Part shown: piece by piece, positions 1-5,162 of the stretch
How positions within the stretch are numbered: the stretch's first letter is position 1
How the letters are laid out: every line of letters begins with the position of its first letter
Source of the DNA: Candidatus Dormiibacterota bacterium
GTDB lineage: Bacteria > Chloroflexota > Dormibacteria > Aeolococcales > Aeolococcaceae
Length of the DNA: 5,277 bases
Direction: 5' to 3'
NCBI GenBank assembly: GCA_019234035.1
Contig: JAFALX010000371.1
Span: 1-5,277, forward strand
Program-made: the position numbers and the translations under genes
Notes under the pieces: model-generated
What the model was told of the DNA's origin: nothing
What the model saw: only the letters and a program-made list of their open reading frames with translations
Database searches by the model: none

Positions 1-472
1 CGTCGACGTCCCCGGCTTCCTTCCGGGCACCGACCAGGAATACCGAGGCATCATCCGCCATGGCGCCAAGCTCCTGTACGCGTACTGCGAGGCGACCGTG
101 CCGAAGCTCACGGTCATCACGCGCAAGGCGTACGGCGGCGCGTACGACGTCATGTGCTCCAAGCACATCCGTGCGGACTACAACGTCGCGTGGCCCACCG
201 CCGAGATCGCGGTCATGGGCCCGCAGGGTGCGGTCAGCGTGATATTCAAACGGGAGATTTCCCAGGCGGACAATGCGGAACAGCGTAGGGAGGAGCTGAT
301 CGCCGACTACCGCGAGCAGTTCGCGAATCCGTACTACGCGGCGGAGCGGGGGTACGTCGACGACGTGATCGAGCCGCGCAACACACGGTGGTCGCTGATC
401 AACGCGCTGCGCATGGCGCGCACCAAGCAGGTCGAGCGCCCGAAGCGCAAGCACGGCAACATCCCGCTGTAG
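1..472 (+). CDS. Acyl-CoA carboxylase carboxyltransferase (beta) subunit, C-terminal part; probably propionyl-CoA type
   Basis: The gene is cut by the left edge. The first whole codon is at position 2 and the frame runs 156 codons to TAG at 470-472, about the last 30% of a family member of ~530 residues. The beta subunit transfers the carboxyl group from carboxybiotin to an acyl-CoA in the cytoplasm, within a complex with the biotinylated alpha chain. Seen in the sequence: VDVPGFLPG at the very start, RKAYGGAYDVM (about 122-154), AWPTAEIAVMGPQGAV (about 188-235), and the usual C-terminus KHGNIPL. The Gly-Ala of GGAYD corresponds to the C-terminal oxyanion hole of the family. The following Asp (146-148) matches Asp422 of Streptomyces coelicolor PccB, a known acyl-chain specificity residue, which favours propionyl-CoA. 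A methylmalonyl-CoA carboxyltransferase 12S subunit or a broad-range carboxylase remains possible. The next gene is convergent, so this gene ends its transcription unit. Confidence 0.93.
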   Translation, partial: VDVPGFLPGTDQEYRGIIRHGAKLLYAYCEATVPKLTVITRKAYGGAYDVMCSKHIRADYNVAWPTAEIAVMGPQGAVSVIFKREISQADNAEQRREELIADYREQFANPYYAAERGYVDDVIEPRNTRWSLINALRMARTKQVERPKRKHGNIPL

Positions 473-489
473 CGCGTCGGCGGCTGAAC

Positions 490-1617
490 CTAGGCTGCGT
501 GCTCGCGCGCGATCCGCGCGCGACGAACCAGCGGCAGACGCGCGCGCGTGGTGCCCAGAGTCACCGCCGCGGGAGTCGCGCGCAGCAGCCGCACCACGAC
601 GAGTGCGGTGACGAGCGTCGCGAGCATCAGCACGCCCCAGGCCAGGAGCGCCTCGACGCCGCCCAGCGACATGCGATCGCCGATGACATATGAGGCAATC
701 AGGAAGAGCAAGATCGGATGCACGATGTAGATGCCGAGCGAATCCTCGCTCAGCACCGAGATCGTCGCCGCCACCGAGCGCGAGGCGCGCATGGCGGGAG
801 CGAGGCTCGTTGCGATGAGCGCCCCGGCCGAGAAGACGAACGGCGGCAACGCCGGATTCAGGAACGCCCCCGTGCCGCCGAGGAACTCGGTTCCCGCTGC
901 GGCACCCGAGTAGTGGATTGTGAGCAGCACGTAGCCCGAGGCCACCGTCGCCACAGCGAACACGCAGGTGAGCTTCCAGCGCCAGACGTTCAACACGCGG
1001 CGCAGCGCGCCGGGATGGTGCATCGCGTCTCCGACCGCGACGCCGACGGCGAAATACCCGATCCAGAACGGGAAGAGCTCGCTGGCGTACTGGAGCATCA
1101 CCGGCGACTCCCAGCCGGGAAACGTGATGTACACACGGGCGAGGCAGAGCGCCGTCTGGACCGCGAGCGCTGCGGCGGCGACCGCCCAGCGATGATGCCG
1201 CGGCCACACCGCGAACAGCAGATAGAACTGCGGGATCAGCAGGAGGAACCACAGGTGGCCCGCGCCCTCCGTGAGGAAGGTTCCCAGGGTCTCGTGGTAC
1301 TGACCGAACGCGCCGGTGGCGACATCGAACCCGATGTACACCGGCACCCACGCGAGCCAGGGGAGCAGCGTCCGCGCCGCACGCCGCCGTGCGAACCCGG
1401 CACCGAGCGGGCGGCCGGTGTAGCGGTAGGCCAGCACGGTACCGGTGAGCACGATGAAGGCCGGGACGCAGAATCGTGCGATCTGGTCGATCGACTGGAA
1501 GGGCACGCGCGGGCCCCAGGCCGAGGTGTGGACGGCGAGCACCGCGATCAGCGCGCACGCACGCAGCGCGTCCGCCCCGGGTAGCCGAGACCGGCTGGGG
1601 TCGGAGGACCGAGTCAC
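490..1617 (-). CDS. Acyltransferase-3 family integral membrane acyltransferase (OafA/WecH-like)
   Basis: A 375-residue membrane protein of the acyltransferase-3 family. These enzymes transfer acyl groups, often acetyl, onto extracytoplasmic sugars, lipids or antibiotics; the substrate cannot be read from sequence. Seen: the N-terminal family signature around residues 14-31 with ADALRA and AVHTSAW (Asp16, Arg19 and the likely catalytic His30). An Arg-rich loop (residues 77-82) precedes LLPWLAWVPVY. GHLWFLLLIPQFYL (residues 120-133) and a late SLGIYIVHP block (His300) are also typical, with about ten hydrophobic segments overall. The length fits the family. The chosen start is GTG at 1617-1615. 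It lies 20 bp after the stop of the upstream gene, with a G-run (1627-1623) as a weak Shine-Dalgarno sequence five bases away, and just before the conserved N-terminus. The same frame stays open far upstream to 2280, but that part is a shadow of the neighbouring gene. It is probably co-transcribed with the AI-2E-family gene. The stop is TAG at 492-490. Confidence 0.9.
   Translation of the reverse strand: MTRSSDPSRSRLPGADALRACALIAVLAVHTSAWGPRVPFQSIDQIARFCVPAFIVLTGTVLAYRYTGRPLGAGFARRRAARTLLPWLAWVPVYIGFDVATGAFGQYHETLGTFLTEGAGHLWFLLLIPQFYLLFAVWPRHHRWAVAAAALAVQTALCLARVYITFPGWESPVMLQYASELFPFWIGYFAVGVAVGDAMHHPGALRRVLNVWRWKLTCVFAVATVASGYVLLTIHYSGAAAGTEFLGGTGAFLNPALPPFVFSAGALIATSLAPAMRASRSVAATISVLSEDSLGIYIVHPILLFLIASYVIGDRMSLGGVEALLAWGVLMLATLVTALVVVRLLRATPAAVTLGTTRARLPLVRRARIAREHAA
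503..523. terminator. Perfect 9-bp stem-loop in the convergent gene junction; possible factor-assisted or U-less terminator
   Basis: TCGCGCGCG (503-511) and CGCGCGCGA (515-523) are perfect inverted repeats separated by the three bases ATC. The hairpin starts 30 bp after the carboxylase stop codon and lies within the last codons of the opposing acyltransferase gene. No T-run follows on either strand, so it is not a classical intrinsic terminator. U-poor hairpins have been proposed as terminators in high-GC Gram-positive bacteria, and this one lies where a + strand terminator is needed. Alternating CG also arises easily from Arg/Ala codons, so the assignment is tentative. Confidence 0.35.
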
Positions 1618-1637
1618 CCGCGCCCCCGCGCGCCCCG

Positions 1638-2846
1638 TCAAGGCCGCTTCAGACGTGGCACCCAGCGGAGGGCTACTGCACGGCGGCCGGGCCCCTTCGC
1701 AGGCTCCGGCTTGTGGTAGTCGTCCCAGACCGGGTTGGGGCGGCCCTGAGCGTGATGAATGGCGGGAACCAGGACGCGCAGCACCACCACCTGGATGGCG
1801 GCGGCGACGGGCACGGCGAGCAGCGCCCCGATGACCCCGGCGAGCGCTCCGCCGACGACGAGGGCGAGCACCACCGCGAGGGCGGGCAGCGCCACGACCC
1901 GGTTCATAACCACGGGTACCACTGTATTGGCATCTATCAATTGGATTACCAGCATAACTACCAGGACCACTATCGGGTAGACCGGGCTGATTGTGAACGC
2001 GATGAGTGTCGGTGGGATGACGCCGCCAATCGCGCCGACCACAGGAATCAGAGCGATCAGGCCGGAAAAGACGCCGAGCAGGATCGGGCTGGGGAGGCCG
2101 AGGATCCAGCAGGCCAATGCGGTGGCGACGCCGACCGCGAGGCCGTTCAGCGCTGTGGCGCGCAGGAAGCCTCCCATCCGGAAGCCGATCTCGCGGATCA
2201 CGTCGCTGGCCAGCGCCTGGTGCTCTGGCGGAAAGAGGTCGACCACGAACGCCTTGAGCCGGTCGGTGCTGACCAGCCACATGAAGCCGACGACCAGCAC
2301 CAGCACGAAGTTGATGACGATCGACACGATCGTCGCGCCGATCGTGATGAGCACCTGCTGCGCCGTCCCCAGCGCGCCGGTGACGTACTGGCTGATGTTG
2401 GCGCTGAAGTGGAACTGGTTCTCGAGCTGTTTGTAGAAGTCCAGGAAGTGCTGCTGGTACGTGGGGAAGCTCTTCGCCAGTGACTGCGCCTCGCTCACGA
2501 TCGGTGTGACCAGCAGCGCGCCGAATCCCACGAGCGCGCCGAGCAGCACGACGTACACGGAGACGATGGCGAGCGGCTCGGGCCAGTGCCGCGTGCCATT
2601 GAGGTGCTTGACGAGCGGGCGGATGCCCTCGGCGAACACGATCGCCACGAGGATGACCAGCACGATGCTGACGAGGCCGCTGAGGATGAAGACCAGCCCA
2701 ACGACGCTCAGCACGATGAGTGCCGCGACGACCAGCGTGCGCACGCTGATGACAGAGCGGTCGGTGGAGCGGCGCCGCCGGCGCTCGCTGAATCCGCCGG
2801 GCTCGGACGAGTCGCCTCCGGACGTCCCGGGCGGGGTCGCGCTCAC
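1638..2846 (-). CDS. AI-2E family (PerM/TqsA-like) membrane transporter
   Basis: A 402-residue polytopic membrane protein. Members of this family (Pfam AI-2E_transport) include an autoinducer-2 exporter, Na+/H+ antiporters and many proteins of unknown substrate, so only the family is assigned. Seen: a charged cytoplasmic N-terminus with a run of Arg (residues 22-26), and two hydrophobic segments at about 36-72. A third follows at about 91-113, then a polar region (about 115-160) matching the soluble domain. Hydrophobic segments continue at about 165-192 and 230-360. The family hallmark GLIALIPVVGAIGG (262-275) is followed by PPTLIAF and by IQLIDANTVVP (301-311), the position of the usual Q-x-I-E-x-N-x-x-x-P motif. 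The C-terminal tail is basic and Pro-rich. The start is GTG at 2846-2844, with no Shine-Dalgarno sequence but a -10-like hexamer six bases upstream, which suggests a leaderless mRNA. Codons in 1979-1902 are unusually AT-rich. It is the first gene of a likely two-gene operon with the acyltransferase. Confidence 0.93.
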   Translation of the reverse strand: MSATPPGTSGGDSSEPGGFSERRRRRSTDRSVISVRTLVVAALIVLSVVGLVFILSGLVSIVLVILVAIVFAEGIRPLVKHLNGTRHWPEPLAIVSVYVVLLGALVGFGALLVTPIVSEAQSLAKSFPTYQQHFLDFYKQLENQFHFSANISQYVTGALGTAQQVLITIGATIVSIVINFVLVLVVGFMWLVSTDRLKAFVVDLFPPEHQALASDVIREIGFRMGGFLRATALNGLAVGVATALACWILGLPSPILLGVFSGLIALIPVVGAIGGVIPPTLIAFTISPVYPIVVLVVMLVIQLIDANTVVPVVMNRVVALPALAVVLALVVGGALAGVIGALLAVPVAAAIQVVVLRVLVPAIHHAQGRPNPVWDDYHKPEPAKGPGRRAVALRWVPRLKRP

Positions 2847-2852
2847 CGCTGC

Positions 2853-2858
2853 AGAGTA
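2853..2858 (-). promoter_or_regulatory. Candidate -10 element (TACTCT) for a leaderless AI-2E-family transcript
   Basis: On the minus strand TACTCT fits the TANNNT pattern of actinobacterial housekeeping promoters. It ends six bases before the GTG start codon, so the expected transcription start coincides with the G of GTG. The absence of any purine-rich ribosome-binding site there agrees with leaderless translation. No convincing -35 hexamer is visible at 16-19 bp spacing. Confidence 0.45.
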
Positions 2859-2896
2859 AGGCCTGGTTCGTCAGCGGCCGGCGGTGCCGTCACTGC

Positions 2897-2908
2897 GGCG
2901 TCAACGCC
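2897..2908. repeat. Short inverted repeat in the divergent spacer; possible operator half-sites
   Basis: GGCGT and ACGCC are perfect inverted repeats separated by CA. The element ends six bases upstream of the putative sucC -10 hexamer, within the spacer between -35 and -10, where a bound regulator would block the promoter. Five-base arms are short in GC-rich DNA and may be chance. Confidence 0.2.
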
Positions 2909-2914
2909 ACGCCC

Positions 2915-2920
2915 TAGACT
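2915..2920 (+). promoter_or_regulatory. Candidate -10 element (TAGACT) for a leaderless sucCD transcript
   Basis: TAGACT fits TANNNT and ends ten bases before the sucC ATG, placing the transcription start at or a few bases before the start codon. The ten bases between (GAGCGCGCTC) have no useful Shine-Dalgarno match, which again suggests a leaderless or near-leaderless mRNA. No clear -35 hexamer was found. Confidence 0.45.
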
Positions 2921-2930
2921 GAGCGCGCTC

Positions 2931-4106
2931 ATGAGGCTGCTCGAGTACCAGGCCAAGCAGCGATTCGCAGCGTCGGGCATCCCCGTACCTCAGGGACGCC
3001 TCGCGCGCACTTCTGCGGAGGCGGCAGCGGCGGCGCGCGACCTCGGCACCGTCGCGATCAAGGCGCAGGTGCCGATCGGCGGCCGCGGCAAGGCAGGCGG
3101 CATCGCCGTCGCGCACACGCCCGAGGAGGCTGAGCGCGAAGCCGCGCGCATCCTGGCCATGGACATCCGGGGCTACCCGGTGAGCAGCGTGTGGTGCGAG
3201 ACCGGCCTCGACATCGCGGCCGAGCTCTACCTCGGCATCACGCTCGACCGCGACCGTCGCCGCCTGGCGGTGATCTTCTCCGCCGCCGGCGGCATGGAGA
3301 TCGAGCAGGTCGCTGCGGACACGCCGGAGCGTATCGCCAAGCTCTGGCCCGACCCGTTCGCCGGTCCGCATCCGTTTGAGCTGCGGCGCCTGGCGTTCGC
3401 CGGACTGGCCGGGTCGGAGACTCCGGGGCCGCACACGCCCGGGCTCGTCGGGCAGCTCGCGGCCATCGGGGAGCGACTGTTTGCGCTCGCGCTGGCGCTC
3501 GACGCGACCACGTGCGAGATCAACCCGCTGGCGCTCACCTCAGAAGGGAAGCTCGTCGCCGCGGACGGCAAGGTGGAGATCGACCCGAACGCCGAGGTCC
3601 GGCAGAAAAACCTTTTGGGGGAGATTCCCGATGAGGACCAGATGGCGGAACTGGGTGGGGAGCAGCTCGAGCGAGAGGCGCGGCGACGCGGGCTGACGTA
3701 CGTCCATCTCGACGGCGAGGTCGGTGTCATCGGCAACGGCGCCGGGCTGACCATGAACACCGTCGACCTCGTCAAGCAGCAGGGCGGCGATCCGGCGAAC
3801 TTCCTCGACATCGGCGGCGGCGCCGGCGCCGACAAGGTGCGCAACGCGCTGGAGATGGTGCTGCTCGATCCCAAGGTGCGCGGCGTGTTCATCAACGTGT
3901 TCGGCGGCATCACCCGCGGCGACGAGGTGGCGCGCGGCGTCATCGCGGCCCGTGACGAGCTGCACATCACCAAGCCACTGGTGGTGCGGATGACCGGCAC
4001 CATGGAGGAGGAGGGCCGCCGCCTGTTGGAGGACGCCGGCATCGTTCCGGCGAAGAGCCCCACGGAGGCGGCGCGCACAATCGTCGCGCTGACGAGAGAG
4101 ACGTGA
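2931..4106 (+). CDS. sucC: Succinyl-CoA synthetase (succinate-CoA ligase) beta subunit
   Basis: A 391-residue protein, close to E. coli SucC (388). With SucD it interconverts succinyl-CoA and succinate, coupled to ATP or GTP formation, in the TCA cycle; the beta chain carries the nucleotide- and much of the succinate-binding site. Seen: LLEYQAKQ at residues 3-10, the ATP-grasp glycine-rich motif GGRGKAGG (50-57), and DIAAELYLG near residue 100. The metal-binding Asn198 (EINPL) and Asp212 (DGK) correspond to Asn199 and Asp213 of E. coli. The C-terminal CoA-ligase domain shows GNGAGL (Asn269), NFLDIGGGA and NVFGGI (322-327). ATG at 2931 was chosen because the conserved N-terminus begins there; the frame is open upstream to 2586, but that stretch is antisense to the AI-2E-family gene. 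Oddities are VPI where E. coli has VHA before the glycine-rich motif, and GTM in the late VVRMTGTMEEEG block where Asn is common. Its TGA overlaps the sucD GTG by four bases. Confidence 0.97.
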   Translation: MRLLEYQAKQRFAASGIPVPQGRLARTSAEAAAAARDLGTVAIKAQVPIGGRGKAGGIAVAHTPEEAEREAARILAMDIRGYPVSSVWCETGLDIAAELYLGITLDRDRRRLAVIFSAAGGMEIEQVAADTPERIAKLWPDPFAGPHPFELRRLAFAGLAGSETPGPHTPGLVGQLAAIGERLFALALALDATTCEINPLALTSEGKLVAADGKVEIDPNAEVRQKNLLGEIPDEDQMAELGGEQLEREARRRGLTYVHLDGEVGVIGNGAGLTMNTVDLVKQQGGDPANFLDIGGGAGADKVRNALEMVLLDPKVRGVFINVFGGITRGDEVARGVIAARDELHITKPLVVRMTGTMEEEGRRLLEDAGIVPAKSPTEAARTIVALTRET

Positions 4107-4993
4107 GCGTTCTCGTCGACCGCGACAGCCGCGTTCTGGTGCAGGGCATCACCGGGCGTGAGGGCCGTTTCCACACCGGTCAGATGCGGGCGTTCGGCAC
4201 CAACGTCGTCGCCGGCGTCTCGCCGGGCAAGGGCGGCAGCGACGTCGATGGCGTCCCGGTGTTCGACACGGTGGCCGACGCGGTCGTGGCGACCGGGGCG
4301 GATGTGTCCGGCGTGTTCGTGCCCCCGGCCTTCGCGGCCGACGCGATCATGGAATCGGCCGCGGCACTGCCACTTGCCGTGTGCATCACCGAGGGCATCC
4401 CGGTGCTCGACATGGCGCGCGCTCGGGAGTTCGTCGAGCGCCAGGGAGCTCGTCTTCTCGGCCCGAACTGCCCCGGGCTCGTCACCCCCGAGCAGTGCAA
4501 GGTGGGCATCATCCCCAACCACATCAACGTGCCCGGCCCAGTCGGCATCGTGGGCCGGAGCGGGACGCTGACCTACGAGGTGATCCAGTCGCTGAGCCAG
4601 GCGGGCATGGGACAGAGCACCTCGGTTGGGATCGGCGGCGACCCCATCCTCGGGCTCGGGTTCACCGACGTGCTGAAGCTGTTCGCGGCCGACGGCGAGA
4701 CACGGGCGGTGGTCCTCATCGGCGAGATCGGCGGCTCCGACGAGGAGCACGCCGCCACGTGGATCCGGAACTCGGGCTTCGACCGCCCGGTCGTCGCGTT
4801 CATCTCCGGGCGCACCGCGCCGGAGGGCAAGCGCATGGGTCACGCCGGCGCGATCATCAGCGGGAACACCGGCACGGCCCAGAGCAAGATCGACGCGCTG
4901 CAGACCGCGGGCGCGGCGATCGCCGACACCATCGAGGACGTGGTGCGGTTGATGGCGGCCGGGCTGGAACGGCGCTCTGTCGCAGCGAGCTGA
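4103..4993 (+). CDS. sucD: Succinyl-CoA synthetase (succinate-CoA ligase) alpha subunit
   Basis: A 296-residue protein, the usual length for SucD. The alpha subunit binds CoA and carries the histidine that is phosphorylated during catalysis. Seen: the N-terminal CoA-binding segment GITGREGRFHT (residues 15-25), CITEGIP in the mid region, GPNCPG (120-125), and GRSGTLTYE. IGEIGGSDEE follows, with Glu208 at the position of the E. coli glutamate that contacts the phosphohistidine. KRMGHAGAI carries His247, the active-site phosphohistidine (His246 in E. coli numbering without Met). No key residue is missing, so an active enzyme is expected. The start is GTG at 4103-4105, overlapping the sucC stop as GTGA, with a purine-rich GAGAGAG just upstream. 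Translational coupling, which would balance the two subunits, is likely. No hairpin with a T-run directly follows TGA at 4991-4993. The first strong downstream hairpin (5097-5134) may instead belong to the next gene. Confidence 0.98.
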   Translation: MSVLVDRDSRVLVQGITGREGRFHTGQMRAFGTNVVAGVSPGKGGSDVDGVPVFDTVADAVVATGADVSGVFVPPAFAADAIMESAAALPLAVCITEGIPVLDMARAREFVERQGARLLGPNCPGLVTPEQCKVGIIPNHINVPGPVGIVGRSGTLTYEVIQSLSQAGMGQSTSVGIGGDPILGLGFTDVLKLFAADGETRAVVLIGEIGGSDEEHAATWIRNSGFDRPVVAFISGRTAPEGKRMGHAGAIISGNTGTAQSKIDALQTAGAAIADTIEDVVRLMAAGLERRSVAAS

Positions 4994-5083
4994 GCCCCAG
5001 ACGCGTAGCGCGGTGACCGACAGTCGCTGGAAGCCGCCACGCAACCAAGTCAGTATGCTTGCAGACGCTTAACCTGCCATCGG

Positions 5084-5092
5084 TGCTATAAG
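5084..5092 (+). promoter_or_regulatory. Extended -10 promoter candidate (TGCTATAAG) for the last gene
   Basis: TATAAG at 5087-5092 matches the TATAAT consensus at five of six bases and is preceded by TG plus one base, the extended -10 arrangement. The local sequence is clearly AT-richer than the rest of the window. A TTGCAG at 5059-5064 is too far (22 bp) to act as a standard -35, so the extended -10 would have to carry recognition. Transcription would begin around 5098-5100, giving a leader of about 64 bases. Confidence 0.45.
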
Positions 5093-5096
5093 AAAA

Positions 5097-5134
5097 CTGG
5101 AGTTCTCGGCTGCGGACACGCGGCCGTGCTCCAG
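5097..5134 (+). other. Two-part RNA hairpin in the leader between sucD and the membrane protein gene
   Basis: CTGGAG (5097-5102) pairs perfectly with CTCCAG (5129-5134). After a small internal loop, CGGCTGC (5107-5113) pairs with GCGGCCG (5120-5126) with one G-U pair, closing a six-base loop GGACAC. The structure begins about where transcription from the upstream -10 would start. It could be a 5' stabilising or regulatory hairpin of the last gene's mRNA, or a terminator of sucCD lacking a U-run. I do not recognise it as a known riboswitch class. Confidence 0.45.
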
Positions 5135-5149
5135 ATGACACTCGATCAC

Positions 5150-5154
5150 GGAGG
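5150..5154 (+). promoter_or_regulatory. Shine-Dalgarno site GGAGG that fixes the start of the last gene
   Basis: GGAGG lies eight bases upstream of ATG at 5163 and is the best ribosome-binding match in the window. It decides this start over the out-of-frame ATG at 5135, which has no such site. Short repeats TCGAT (5142-5146) and ATCGA (5156-5160) flank it and could hold it in a nine-base loop. Confidence 0.7.
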
Positions 5155-5162
5155 CATCGAAG

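Noticed and set aside
718..1584. 288-codon + strand open frame opposite the acyltransferase gene, and a 335-codon one at 1476-2483
   Set aside because: Both are highly charged, low-complexity shadows of real minus-strand membrane proteins and have no domain or ribosome-binding site.
1618..2280. Upstream extension of the acyltransferase frame to 2280 (596 codons in all), which would look like a fusion or a large overlap
   Set aside because: The added 221 residues are Arg/Gly/Pro-rich and out of frame within the AI-2E-family gene. The acyltransferase signature begins only after GTG at 1617.
2586..2930. Upstream extension of the sucC frame by 115 codons
   Set aside because: The extension is antisense to the AI-2E-family gene and has a non-protein-like Asp/Glu/His-rich composition. 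The conserved SucC N-terminus starts at ATG 2931.
3227..5044. 605-codon open frame on the minus strand across sucC and sucD
   Set aside because: It is wholly antisense to two strongly conserved enzymes. Its translation is low-complexity (Arg, Ala, Ser, His, Pro) with no recognisable domain, as expected for an open shadow frame in GC-rich DNA.
4994..5050. Intrinsic terminator immediately after sucD
   Set aside because: Only very short dyads are present and there is no T-run. Nothing here qualifies on sequence alone.
5059..5064. TTGCAG as a -35 element for the TATAAG at 5087
   Set aside because: The spacing is 22 bp, too long for a standard housekeeping sigma factor promoter.
4998..5068. Direct repeat CAGACGC at 4998-5004 and 5062-5068
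   Set aside because: It is only seven bases, with no further copies or flanking symmetry, and is expected by chance.
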